A stretch of 64,000 bases of DNA from Diacronema lutheri (Eukaryota; Haptophyta; Pavlovophyceae; Pavlovales; Pavlovaceae), in assembly GCA_019448385.1 (NCBI GenBank), contig JAGTXO010000013.1:682001-746000 (forward strand), in the 5' to 3' direction. The position numbers were made by a program, and so were the translations under genes. The first letter of the stretch is position 1. Every line of letters starts with the position of its first letter. The notes below the pieces were generated by a model, which saw nothing but the letters and a program-made list of their open reading frames with translations, was not told the DNA's origin and did no database searches. Positions 49,801 through 60,267 of this stretch are shown piece after piece.

Positions 49801-52800
49801 CGCGGCGCGCGTCCGAGCTGCTCGTCCTGCCGCGCGAGCGGCTCGGCGCACCCGCACAGCCGCGGTCCGCGAGCCTCGGCGCGGCCGGCGTTGCCGCCGA
49901 CCCGAGCGCGGCCGGCGGCGACGACGGCGGCGCGGCGATCGCCGGTGCGCGCTTCGAGTGCGCGCGCGTCCATCGGATGGTGCTGCCGTTGCACCAGCGT
50001 CTGGCGCTCGCGCCGCACGACGCGCTCAAGCAGCTCGCCGTCGGCCGCGGCAGCCTGGGCGCGTTTGCATTTGCCGACCTTCCGGACTGTTTCGTCTACC
50101 GGCAGCCCGACGGCGCAGTCTTTTACTTCACGCTCAACGTCGCGCACGAGCCGGTTGGCCCGGATGCGGAGGCGGACGGTGCGGCTGAGACGGTCGGCGA
50201 GCCGCGAGCCGGGAGCGCCGGCGCGGGCCGCGCGCACATGGGCGACATGGGCGAGCTTGGTGCGCCGGCCGCCGCCGCGGGCGCGCAGCTCGATGAGCAG
50301 CCGCAGCCGCAGCTGCGGCCGCCGCGCGCGGCGGCCGCAGCTCCGGCTGGTGCTGGTGCATCCGCCGCCACCGTCACCGCCGTGGCGGGCTACAGCCGGG
50401 CTGCCGCGCCGCACGTCGGCTCAGCCGAGTTGCGCGCGAGCCTCACCGTCGACGTGTTTGGCCTCGACGAGCCATCGGCTGAGACGACGGGCTGGCTGCG
50501 CGATCACCTGCGCACGCGGCTCGCGGACATCGCCTTTGACAATCTGCTCGCGCACCTTGAGCGCCTCGCGCACTTCTCGCGCGCCGCGCGCCTCTCCGAC
50601 GCCGACGTCGCGCTGCTCCTGCTGCCGTGCGCACGTGGCCGCCCCATTGGAAAGCACGGCCCCCTCGAGTGCGCGCTCCACGTGCCGCCCGAGGTCGCCG
50701 CGAGCGCGCGCGCCGCGGCGCGCTTCGCGCGCTCGCTGCGCCGCGCGCTGCAGCGGCAGCTCGCGCTGCGCGTCGTGCGCCTTGATGCACCGACCGCCGT
50801 CGGAGCGCGCGGCGCTGGCCTCCGCGCGCTGCTTCCACTCGTGGTGCTCCCTCCCGTGCATGGCGACTCGCTCGCGGCCGGGCGCGCCGCGCGCCCGCTC
50901 AACTGCGCGCTCATCGCCTTTGAGCATGGCGCAGTCGCCGGTGCGCCGGCTGCGGATGGTGCTGGTGCGGGCGCCCGTGCCGGCGGCATTGGCCGCGGCG
51001 CGTGGCGCGTTCGTCTGCGCGTGTGCGGGCGCGGTCCGCACGCGCTCGAGCGCCTGGCTGACTCCATCGCGATGCAGCACGAGCGGTGCATTTGCACGCG
51101 CTTCGTCGACCGTGCTGCGCGCGAGATGCGCGCGCCGATGCACGCGCAGCCGCAGCGCGTGCTACCCGAACGGCTCGTGCAGCATGCGGGCGAGTCGTTT
51201 GCGCGTGCACACGCGCTCGGATGCGAGGGCACGTGCCGCCTTGCCATTCCACTCGACCTTCCCGATTGGGCACTCCCCGCGCTCGCTGCGGCCGCGCTCG
51301 ATGCGTGCAGGGAGCACCTGCCGCCCACGCTGCACGCGACGCTCTTTGGTCGCCCGGTCGCGCCCGCCGGTGGCGGCGACGAGCGCGTGCGCACGGCGCT
51401 CGACGACGCGGCGGAGGCGGCAGCGCGGCGCGGCTTTGGGTGCGATGCCGGTGCGAATGCGCGCTCGGGCGGCGCGGGCGCGTGGGCCGGCACCGCGGGC
51501 GCATCCGCACGCGTCGGCGCTCTCGGCTGGGTCGACGCGTCGGCGCACGAGGCGCGCGACTGGCTCGTCGTCGCTGCGCCCCGTGCGGGCGCGCGCGCGG
51601 GTGAAAAGGCGGGCGTGGGCGCGGACGCGGGCGCAGACAATAGCTTCGGCGACGGGAGCGACGGCTCCGGCGGCACGTGCCCCTTGCGCTCCGCGCGCGC
51701 CGACAGGGCGAGCGGCGCGCGCGGGCGCGAGCCCTCGGACACGTGCCGTGACCTGCAGCAGGACGATGTGCGCATGGATGTAACGGCCAGTGCAACGGAC
51801 GACGACGATGACGACGACGACGACGCTTCCGATGTGGATCGTAGCGTTGGTGCAGGCGCGACTGGAATTGTGGCCGGCCATGGGCACGGCGCGCCCTGCA
51901 CGAGCGCTGCGCTTGCACAGCACGTGGGCGACGCGGACACGGCAAGCGACGGAAATGACGGCGCGCGTCGAGTGCGCCGCGCGCCGTCGGCGCTGAGCGC
52001 GGCCTCGCCCGCGCACCTCTGCGCCGTGCGCGTGCGCCGCTCCGTCCTCGTCGCGCTCACGCACAACGTGCCGACTGCAAGCGTCGGCGCGCTGCACGCA
52101 GCGCTCACCAACGCCGCGGCTGGCGCGCACGCGAGGCAGGCATTGCTCTGCGCCGTGTTAAGGCAGCGGCTCGGATTGCCACCGCCCATCAGCGCCCACG
52201 CCGGTGTGGGCGGCGCGAGCGGGGGCGCGCAGCCGGCCGCCGCCGAGGCGCAGAGCAGCGGCGGTGGCTGCGGCGGAGATGGCGATGCTCTGGGGGCAGC
52301 GGCTGCCGGCGTGGACATGGCTAGCCGGGCGGCCGGTGTCGCGTCCGAGCGGCGGAGCGCCGTGCTCACGCTCGCGCAGATCCGTGCGATCTCGCTCGCG
52401 CCCAATCTCGCCGCGTGCGCGGCACTGTGCGGCGCGCGCACTGGCGGCTGTGCGCGCGCCGCGGCGGTGGTGGCGGCGGGCAGTCGTGGCTGCCGCACAT
52501 CCGTGCGATCTCGCTCGCGCACCGGCGGCTGTGCGCACATTGCGCAGCGCATGCCCTCGTTCGCAGCAGCAGCCGCCCTCCACCCGCAGGTGACGCGCAG
52601 CGACCGCCTGGCGACGACGAGCTGTGACGGTGCGCTCGTGACGCGCTCGGGCGTCGATGCGGCCGCGCTCGCGACAGCAACGCTCGCGCTCGACCCGGCA
52701 AGCCGCACGCTGCTCGCCTTTGCGCACGCATGCGCACACGTGCGCTCACGCGAGCGCGTGCGCGCGCGCGCGCGCGCGGCGCTCGGCCACACGCACGCGC

Positions 52801-53459
52801 GCCTTCTCGGAGCGCGGCGGATGGGCGAGGGCCAGACGAACAGACTTCTCCGGCGCGCGGCGCGCGCGAGCGAGGTCACGTGGCTGTGGCGCGCGCACCT
52901 TGCCGTCGACGCGCCTGCTGCCGCCGCGCTCGCCGGTGCGCGCGACGCGCACGACGTGCGGCGAGCGCTTGAGCGCCGCTACCGCGCGCTCATGGTGGGC
53001 TCGGGCGTGCAGACCCCGCGCGGCGAGCCGCGCGACGGCGGCGGCGTGCACGGCGGGTGCGAAGTGTCGCGCGATGGGCCGCGCGCTGCAGCCAACCGTG
53101 ATGGCTGCAGCGCGCGACCCATCGACGCACTCGACGCGAGCATCGCACACGATGGCGTCGGTGCGCGCTTGCGCTCATCGGCGCTCGCCGATTCGCTGCG
53201 CGCGGCGGAGGCGCGCGCGAGCGTCACGGGCGAGGGCAGCGCAGGCGCACCAGTGGTGAGCGCGCCCGCACAGGGGCTGGGGCCCGAGCCCACGCTCCTG
53301 ATCCGCGAGCTGATTGAGTACCTTGAAATGCTCGGCGGTGCCCTCGTCGCCACTTCGCCGCTGCCCGCGCGCTGGCCTGCCGCGCCTCGCCGGCGCGTGC
53401 GGGGTTGCCGTGCCGCACCGGGCGATGGCAGCGCGGCGGCGTTCTGCGGCAATGCGGGT

Positions 53460-53504
<45 letters not shown>

Positions 53505-56249
53505 CGCAGCAGCAGCAGCAGTCGCAGCCGCAGCGGAAGCTGCGGTGGCGAGAGCGAGCGCGAGAGTGGTAGCGATGAGGGCTGTGGCGCAAGCGCGCGG
53601 CGCGAGCGCCGCGGCGGCCGCGTGCGCCCGCGCGGCTGCGCGTACGTGACGCTGCCCGTGCTGCCCTTCGCGGCTGGCTGTGCGAGCGGCCAGACGGGAG
53701 GGCACCCGGCGCTCGTGCAGATTGGCTTTGATGGGCTACACGTCTGCGTCGATTTGCTGCGTTCGCCGCCTGCCCCCTCGCAGCCGGCGAGTGTCGCGCC
53801 GCTCGCGCACACGAGCTCGGGCGGGCGCAGTACACGCCCGTGGACATTGCGCGACACTGCGGCGCAGCCCGAGCACACCGGCGCCGACGATGGCGTCGGC
53901 CGCGGTGCGCGTGGCGGTGGTGTCGCGGGCGCGGCGCAAACGAGCGCGCGCGCGCGCGCATGGCCGAGCACCGCCATGGCAACTGGGCTGCAGCTCGGCG
54001 CTCTCGTGCACGACTTCCACTGCGCTGCGTTCGCGCGACGGTTACACGGCACGGCACCGCCGCCGTCGAGCTCGCTCCTCGCGGCCCTCGCCGAGTTTGC
54101 CGGTCGGTCGGGCGGCAGGGCTCCGCTTGGCGCACGCTCGGTCGCGCAGCTAGGCAGCTGCGACGTGCAGCTGCCCGCGCTGCCGGCGGAGTGCGCGGCC
54201 GAGCTGGCGGACGGCCTCCTCGACCACATGGCGCGCCACGCGCAGCAGCTGGGCGTCATGGGCGTCGCCGTCTCCGCACCTTCCACCGACAGCGACGCCG
54301 ACGCGCCGGTGGGCGCGCTGGGTGCGCACGGTGCTGGCATCGCGCTGGCGCTTCTGCCCTGCGCCCTCTCGGCGCGCGCGGACGGCGACGCGACGCGCGG
54401 CAGCGATGGTGGAAGCCTATTGTCGCGCTGCGCGTCTTCGTGGGGCGCGCTCGCCGGCTCGAGCAGCGGCGGGCTCGGAAGCGTCGGCGCGCGCTCTCCC
54501 GGCGGCGCGGCGGGCGCATCGTCATCGCGCGAGTGCTGCTTTGGCAGCTGCGGAAGCCCACTCGGAAGTCTCGCCGGTGTGTACGGCGCGTACGGCGACG
54601 CGGCCGTGTGCGCCGTGGGCGTCGGCGTGTCGCCCGCGCCGTCGCCGCCACAGTCGGCCGCGCGCGCGTGCAGCCATCGTGGGCCGAATCCGGGCGACGT
54701 GTCCGGCAGCGGCAGCGGCGATGCGGCGGAGTGGGCACGCGCACGCAGCTGGGCCAGCGTGCGCGAGATTGAGAGCGATCGGCTGCATATCGCGATCGGC
54801 GACGGCCGGTACGTGCAGAGCGCCGAGCGCGCGCGCTCAGGCGGCGCGCCGGCCGATGGCGGGTTGGGCGTTTTGGGCGCGCTGCGAGCGCTTGGCAGCG
54901 CGCGCAGCCACGGCAATGGCTACGTCACGGTGATCGCGTGCACGCGCGCCGAGCTGTTTGAGGTGCCCGCAAGCTCGGGCGGTGAGCCGGGCTCGGGCGG
55001 CGGCGGCGACGGCGACGATGAAGACATGGACGCGGATGCGGACGACGAGGCCGGCGGCGAACGCACCGGCAGCCTCAGCCGCGTGCATGGCTCGGGCTCG
55101 TCGCTCGAGGGTCTCCGCCTCGCGTCCGCCGGCGCACGCACGCCACCCGCGCGCCAGCCTCGCGTGCCGTCTCCGCCTGCATCGCCTCCCGCTCCCGAGC
55201 GGTGCATTCGGCTCAGCTTTGTTCTGCTCAGCTCGTGCGTTACGGACCGTTTCCCGCAGCCACGCCCGCCCGCGGCGCGCGGCGAGTACGGCGTGAGTGA
55301 GCTCGCGCTCCTCTCGAAGGGCGAGCTCGACAGGCTTGGCAGTGGCGGCTGGGTCGATGCGGACGATGAGGGCGACGGCACCGGCGTGGCGGGCGCGGCG
55401 GGCGCGGCGGGCGCGGAGGCCCCTGCGCCGAGCCGGCGGCCGAGCCGGGCGGAAAGCGGCCTCGGCATTCGCGCCGGCGCCGACGACGGCCGCTCGGCCA
55501 GCTGGGCGCCGCAGGGCGCGCCCGCGCTGCGCGTCGCGTCCGCAGACGCGGTCTCTCTGCTCGTGAGCGCGGTCCGGCGCGGCCTGCCCGAGCACCGGCG
55601 CAACCTCCTGTGGAGGCGGGTCGCGCACGCGCGCGCTGATGGGCCCGCAGCTGAGCCGCGTGCGCCCACATCGTATGGCGGTGGCTCGAGCGCCGCCATC
55701 GTGCCGCCGGGAGGCCGCGCGCACGATCGAGGCGCGGGCGAGGGTAGCCCGCGCCGAGGGCTGGACTGCGCCGAACTGCACGAACTGAGCTCTTTGTCAC
55801 TCGCACTGCCCCTCGGCCAGGTGTGCGGCGCGCTCGGCCAATTTGAGCAGCTGGCGCTGCAGTGGCGCGCGCTCGCCGCGCACCTCTGCACGCTCTTCCG
55901 CTCACGCGCGCACCGCTGGCGCGAGCCGGACGGGAGCGAGGCAGTCCTCGTGACGAGCGGCACGCGCGCGTCCGAGTGCGCGCTGCTCTTTCGCGAGGGT
56001 CCGCGCGCGCGAGAGGCGGCTCGCGGCTCGCGTGCCGACGCGACCGGTGGCGCAGCGCGCGGCGCGGCTGGCGGCGCGGACAGCCAGCTCGTGCGCGCGG
56101 ACGTGCTGTACTGTGCGCCGGCGGACGCCGCCAATGAGGACGCGCCAGACGGCGGGCTGTGCGCGACGTGGGACGAGGCGCATGAGGCTGCGCTCGGGCC
56201 GATCGTCGACTGCGTGTGCGCATGCCTCGCTCGTGGCTGGTGCAAGTGA
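40899..56249 (+). CDS. giant SZT2-like protein (5116 aa)
   Basis: One uninterrupted 15.35-kb reading frame; the first true ATG is at 40899. The N-terminus has a vWA-like segment (FFFCAYRLVVVLRLSESLLEL; LLVLSDAACAPSGAHSVFALAEGLL), as in SZT2. Around residue 3065, FVYRQPDGAVFYFTL is followed by a beta-rich stretch (SLTVDVFGLDEPSAET), GWLRDHLRTRLADIAFDNLLAHLERL and ARLSDADVALLLLP, a spacing that recalls SZT2 repeats. Further ordered islands include YRALMVGSGVQ, IRELIEYLEMLGG and ALQWRALAAHLCTLFRSRAHRW. Between them are long Ala/Gly/Arg inserts, a Ser repeat and acidic tracts. SZT2 belongs to KICSTOR, which recruits GATOR1 to lysosomes to restrain TORC1. The protein is about 1700 residues longer than animal SZT2; short in-frame introns may be hidden. 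Assignment is tentative. Confidence 0.6.
52380..52520. repeat. 22-bp direct repeat read in two frames
   Basis: ATCCGTGCGATCTCGCTCGC with two further matching bases occurs at 52380-52401 and 52499-52520 inside the giant ORF. The spacing of 119 bp puts the second copy in another frame. Confidence 0.8.
53460..53526 (+). repeat. AGC repeat coding for poly-serine
   Basis: Trinucleotide AGC repeats with a few CGC interruptions encode a Ser/Arg-Ser tract in the giant protein. Confidence 0.9.
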
Positions 56250-56341
56250 GGTGCGCGCGAGTTGCGTGACAGTGTCACTGAGCCGACTTGGATTTAAAAA
56301 GAGCATGGCGCACAGGTCGGCGTCACGGCGTTGAAGAGCGG

Positions 56342-56803
56342 ATGAGCTTGGCGATCGCCACGCTCGTGTGGGCCACCGTGGCCGTGCGGCCTCACGCATT
56401 CAGCGCGCGCAGCTCATGGCACTGGAGTGCGCAGCGCGCTCCGCGCCGGGCGAGCGGCTCCGTGCCGCGCATGTGCAGCGCGCCCGATCCGCTGGCAAGT
56501 GCAAATGCGACAGTGCAGGTCGGCGGCACGAGCTACGAGTGGAGCCGCGAGGCTGACATCGCGCCAGCTCCGTTCGTATGGCAACTTCGGCGCAAGGCCG
56601 CCCAGCAGCCCAATCTTCTCGGCATTCGCGAGCGGGCCGCGCCACCTGGCAACGTGCGACAGCGCGCAGTGCAGGCGGTTGTCCTCATCGCGCTGATCGT
56701 CGGCTGTGCCTTGTCGCTCTTCTTCGGCATCTCGCGCGACCTTCTCCCAAGCTCCTTCGTGGAGGAGCCGCCCGCCCTCCGTGCTGACCAGTCCGCACAG
56801 TGA
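56342..56803 (+). CDS. small single-pass membrane protein with N-terminal leader, unknown
   Basis: 153 residues from the ATG at 56342. The N-terminus MSLAIATLVWATVAV is hydrophobic, followed by RPHAFSARSSW; an ER signal plus a Phe-containing transit-like stretch is the arrangement of plastid proteins in algae with complex plastids. A central polar region (ASANATVQVGGTSYEWSREAD) precedes a membrane helix (QAVVLIALIVGCALSLFFGI) and a short polar tail. A plastid membrane protein is a reasonable guess from the leader, but no family was recognised. It starts 92 bp after the giant gene, on the same strand, and ends 75 bp from the convergent CFAP20DC-like gene. Confidence 0.6.
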   Translation: MSLAIATLVWATVAVRPHAFSARSSWHWSAQRAPRRASGSVPRMCSAPDPLASANATVQVGGTSYEWSREADIAPAPFVWQLRRKAAQQPNLLGIRERAAPPGNVRQRAVQAVVLIALIVGCALSLFFGISRDLLPSSFVEEPPALRADQSAQ

Positions 56804-56878
56804 CTGGCTTCGGCCTGGGAGGATGGCAGATCACGCGCAAACGCTCTCACTCACGCTGCCGCAGATCACGACAAGTGG

Positions 56879-58792
56879 TCACACGAGGAGCTCGAAGCAC
56901 CGCCCGGTGAGCACCTCCACGTAGCATCCGAGCGCCGGGTCGAACGCCACGTCGACACACTCCTCGGAGTCAGACGCGGAGCCTGAGGCCGACTCAGATG
57001 TCAAAAGCGCGTGCAGCGCGTCGGATTCGCCGCGCGGCTCGAGGGGCTCTGCCGCGGTGGAGGCCGCAGCGGCGCGCGCGCCCTGTGCATGCCCGGCGGG
57101 TGCATCTGCGCGCGAGCCCTCGCCACGCACGTCCGAGCCGGCGGGCTGCGCGGCGTGCGTGCGGCCATGCTCCGCCCATGCCCCCTCGCGAGGAGCGGTG
57201 CCCGGCGAAGGCGTGCACGAAGGTTGCACGACTGCACGCTGCGGCGGCCGCGAAGCGCAGGTGTCGGCATGCGTCTCGGTGACGCTCGTTCCGCCGCTGA
57301 TGCCGTGAAGCGAATCGCGTCGAGCGATCGGGCTCGACGGCCAACTCGATGCGGCTCGGCGCCCTGCCGGCTGGGGCATGGAGGCCCGTCCCGCTCCACA
57401 GCTCGCGCGCCTCGCCTCGGCGTCGGCGATCTCGCGCGCGGCATGCACGCAGCGCGCCGCGGTCGCGTCGAGTGCCTCCCGCTCTGCGCGCTGCGACACA
57501 TCTCCGCCTCCACACCCGCCGCTCAGAACGCCATCGCTGCGAATGGCTCGCGTTCCGTCCTTTGGCGCGCTCGCCGCGAGGCCGAGCCGTGCGCCCGCCG
57601 AGCCGTGCGCCGGTTCGGCGCCCGACGGCGACGCGTGCCGTAGGTACAGCTCGTCGTGCGTCTGCGTGCCGCGCGTCACGAGCGGCAACGGCGACTGCGC
57701 GACGGCGCACCGCACATCGGTTGCGTCATTACTGTGCGCGTGGCACTCGGCTGCTGCAGACGGGCGCAGAGGCGTGGAGACGCTCGACTCGATCCGCGGC
57801 GGCGTTGCCGTGGCGTGTTGCGGGGAGGCGTGCGGTGCGGAACGCAGCGAGCGGGCCTCGTGCCACTCCGCAGCGGCGGCGGCGGCCGCGAGCCGCCCAG
57901 TCAGCCTCACGTTTGATGCTGCGGCGTCGGCCGTCGTGTGGCCGCGGGCCGTGCACGCGCCGCCTATCTCCCCACGTCCGCCCGCGCTCGACGGCTCGGC
58001 GCCGGCAGTGAGCGCGCTGAAATGCACGGCGCGCGCGCGCGCACGCGCACGCGGCGTCATGCGCGGCGCAGGCGCCATCGCCCATGTGGTTTGGGCCGCG
58101 TCAGCCGCCGCTCGCGCGCTCGGCGGCGCAACCCTTTGCTCGGCGCCCGCTGGCTCAATCGCGCCGTCCGCCTCCTCCGCCGCGTCCTCACGCGCCCTCC
58201 TCGCGAGCACGCGCCGCAGGCGGCAGCGCGCGCCGATTGCGACGCGCTCGAGCCTCGCGAACACCTCGCCGCAAAAGCATTCGCGCGCGCACCGGTCGAG
58301 GTCAAGGGTGAGCGCAACCCACGCGCCGCGCGACACCGCGCCAATCGGCAGCTTGCAGAAGAGCGGCGAGAGCTGCGGCGTGCGGTACGAGGTCGAGAAG
58401 GTGACGCGCCGCTGCGCGATGCGCCGCGGCACGGTCCCGCGCGCCGGCGCAGTGCAGCTGCGCGTGGCGATGACGACGTCAAAGCTGAACGCGGTCGTTG
58501 AAGGTACGAATAACTCGAGGACGAGGTAGCGGTGCGCCGTGTCTGCCGCCACCTCGAGTCGTGTGGTCGGGTCGCCGGCCAAGACGAGGATGTACTGCCG
58601 CAGCTCGGGGTCCCACGCGCGGCGCACGTCGCCCGCGATCTTGGAGATGTGCGCGTTAGGGTTGGCGCCTGAGCATTTGACAAGCACGTGCTCGCCGCGG
58701 TCGCTGCCGTCGCCCAAGTGCGCAGCATCGCGCAGATCCAGCGCCCTAAGATTGTCCCGGTGCCGCGCGGACGCCTCCCGCCATTGCTGCAT
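56879..58792 (-). CDS. CFAP20-domain protein (CFAP20DC-like)
   Basis: Single exon, 637 residues. The N-terminal 200 residues follow the CFAP20 (DUF667) beta-sandwich as found in CFAP20DC: CSGANPNAHISKIAGDVRRAW, ELRQYILVLAGDPTTRLEV, RYLVLELFVPSTTAFSFDVVI, RRVTFSTSYRTPQLSPLFCKL, and GAWVALTLDLDRCARECFCG followed by GARCRLRRVLARR, which parallels the family's Asn/Cys-x-x-Arg-x-I ending. The remainder is a disordered Ala/Ser/Arg region ending in an acidic, conserved-looking tail (EECVDVAFDPALGCYVEVLTGRCFELL). CFAP20 proteins are associated with axonemes and basal bodies, so a flagellated life stage is implied. It is head-to-head with the next gene, 40 bp apart. Confidence 0.78.
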   Translation of the reverse strand: MQQWREASARHRDNLRALDLRDAAHLGDGSDRGEHVLVKCSGANPNAHISKIAGDVRRAWDPELRQYILVLAGDPTTRLEVAADTAHRYLVLELFVPSTTAFSFDVVIATRSCTAPARGTVPRRIAQRRVTFSTSYRTPQLSPLFCKLPIGAVSRGAWVALTLDLDRCARECFCGEVFARLERVAIGARCRLRRVLARRAREDAAEEADGAIEPAGAEQRVAPPSARAAADAAQTTWAMAPAPRMTPRARARARAVHFSALTAGAEPSSAGGRGEIGGACTARGHTTADAAASNVRLTGRLAAAAAAAEWHEARSLRSAPHASPQHATATPPRIESSVSTPLRPSAAAECHAHSNDATDVRCAVAQSPLPLVTRGTQTHDELYLRHASPSGAEPAHGSAGARLGLAASAPKDGTRAIRSDGVLSGGCGGGDVSQRAEREALDATAARCVHAAREIADAEARRASCGAGRASMPQPAGRRAASSWPSSPIARRDSLHGISGGTSVTETHADTCASRPPQRAVVQPSCTPSPGTAPREGAWAEHGRTHAAQPAGSDVRGEGSRADAPAGHAQGARAAAASTAAEPLEPRGESDALHALLTSESASGSASDSEECVDVAFDPALGCYVEVLTGRCFELLV

Positions 58793-58832
58793 TCAAAGCT
58801 TGATTAGAAAGTAGAACGGTCATGGCCTGCTG
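58793..58832. promoter_or_regulatory. 40-bp gap between divergent starts
   Basis: The gap separates the CFAP20DC-like start (58792) and the membrane protein start (58833). It is comparatively AT-rich for this genome (TTGATTAGAAAGTAGAACGG), as expected of a core promoter. Inferred from position. Confidence 0.4.
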
Positions 58833-59294
58833 ATGAACCGGCACACGATGGCCGGAGCTGCACAAGCTGCTCGAGGCGAGGCGCTTTCGCACGAGCTGCT
58901 CGAGGCGAGGCGCTTTCGCACGATGCTTTGCTACGCCATCTGCGTGCAGGCGATCCTCCTTGCGACGACGGGCACATGGCGCAACGTCCTCGACAACTTC
59001 GGTAGCGGGTGCGCAGCGCTGCTGGCCATGGGTGCCGACGCCACAGCCGCGCTCGCCAACCGCGAGCGCCTGCTGGACTGGATGACCACGGCCCCGCGGG
59101 ATGCGCTGTTGTTGGTGCCCACGGCCACCGAGGCCGCGGCGTTCATCTGGCCTCGCGCGATCGCGCTCACCGTGTGCTCCGTACTTGGCCTTGGCATTCG
59201 ACTTGCGACCAGCGTGCTGCGGAACGGCTTCCCCGAGGAGGGGTTTGCACTCAGCCGAACGCCGCGCGGGGCGGTCGGCGAGAAGCGGGAGTGA
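58833..59294 (+). CDS. small membrane protein, unknown, with internal 29-bp duplication
   Basis: 153 residues from the ATG at 58833. Two hydrophobic segments are visible (MLCYAICVQAILLATTG at about residues 31-47 and AFIWPRAIALTVCSVLGLGIRLA at about 107-129), with a polar, charged tail. Near the N-terminus a 29-bp perfect tandem duplication (58865-58922) is translated in two different frames, giving AARGEALSHE then LLEARRFRTM. Because 29 is not a multiple of three, the duplication changed the frame of everything upstream relative to the rest; an ATG in the ordinary frame downstream of it (MLCYAICV, 58923) would bypass the duplicated part. No family was recognised. Confidence 0.6.
   Translation: MNRHTMAGAAQAARGEALSHELLEARRFRTMLCYAICVQAILLATTGTWRNVLDNFGSGCAALLAMGADATAALANRERLLDWMTTAPRDALLLVPTATEAAAFIWPRAIALTVCSVLGLGIRLATSVLRNGFPEEGFALSRTPRGAVGEKRE
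58865..58922 (+). repeat. 29-bp perfect tandem duplication in a coding region
   Basis: Units at 58865-58893 and 58894-58922 are identical (beginning AGCTGCTCGAGGCGAGGCGC). Confidence 0.97.
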
Positions 59295-59308
59295 CGGTTT
59301 GAGGCCGT

Positions 59309-59356
59309 CGATCCCCGTGCATCCCCGTGCATCCACGATCCCCGTGCATCCACGAT
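59309..59356. repeat. short tandem repeat of a CATCC(A/C)CG-type motif
   Basis: ATCCCCGTGCATCC and ATCCACGATCCCCGTGC alternate for about 48 bp, just after the stop of the small membrane protein gene. Confidence 0.8.
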
Positions 59357-59593
59357 TGCGGCCGGCGACGGTTTTGAGACTCGCACGTCAGTTTGCGGCA
59401 GAAGCGCCAGCTTCACGAGCAGCAGGTGGCGGCGGCGATCTGCCCATGCCACCATGGCCATCATGTGGCCAGTACCATTGGCAAGGGCACGCGGAAGGGG
59501 GTTGGCGAGTCGCCCGACCCGATAGGCCGTTGAGGGGAGGGAGGGCGGAAGACACCCGCTGCAGATGAGCATTTGCACGACGCTGACGTGGCG

Positions 59594-60099
59594 TCATTTT
59601 GTCTTCTTGAGCGCGGCCACCTTTCCGCCTCCGTCCGCGGCTGTGGCCTTCTTGGCCGCCGTCGTCGTCTTCTTCTTGCCCGTCTTCTTCTTGACGGCGG
59701 CGACCAAAGTGCGGGCTGCAACGCTCCCGTTCTCGTCCGCGTCCTCCCCTTTGCCGCCCCCAATGTCCGTGTCAAGGCGATCGCCAAACCCGGGCGCGTG
59801 CGCCTCCATCGGCGAAGCGGCGGTCTCGTTGCCGGTGGCGTCGCCGCCTTCAAACTGGAGCGGAACAACGCGGCGCGCAGCGCGGGCGAAGCGCGCGTGG
59901 TGAGCGTGGCGAGGGCATGGGCGCGGGCGCCGCGCGCACGGACGTCCGGCGGCAGCACCGAGAGGCGTAATCTTTCGCCCGACTTGACGGACGGCAGGGC
60001 AAAGCCCGCGCTCGCGGCGGCAAGCTTGGCCCTGCTGCGCGTCGGCTTAGATTCCACGCTGTGCAGCAGCGCGAGCAGGTCTCCGTTGGCCTCGGCCAT
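59594..60099 (-). CDS. small protein with lysine-rich tail, proposed two exons
   Basis: Proposed exons 60099-59959 and 59854-59594 (104-bp intron, GTGCTG donor, CTCCAG acceptor) give 133 residues. Exon 1 reads MAEANGDLLALLHSVESKPT to KSGERLRLS. Exon 2 begins FEGGDATGNETAASP and ends in a Lys-rich tail (VAAVKKKTGKKKTTTAAKKA ... VAALKKTK) resembling linker-histone or nucleolar tails. Without this intron, the exon 1 frame runs on in Arg/Thr-rich sequence, which looks non-coding. The donor is atypical for this genome (GTGCT rather than GTGCG), so the junction is uncertain. A basic nuclear protein is the most that can be inferred. Confidence 0.5.
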
Positions 60100-60267
60100 T
60101 CGCCTGCCGCGCTCGCTCGCGCCCAACGAACACTTCGACAGGACCAGGAAACGGGAAACCTGGAAACGTCTTGCGGGTAATTTGGAAACGGCATGCGATG
60201 CCTCTCGGAAATGCCGTACGACGCTTTCGCGCGAGTCACATGCAGGGGGCGTCCACAGGGCCGTGGA

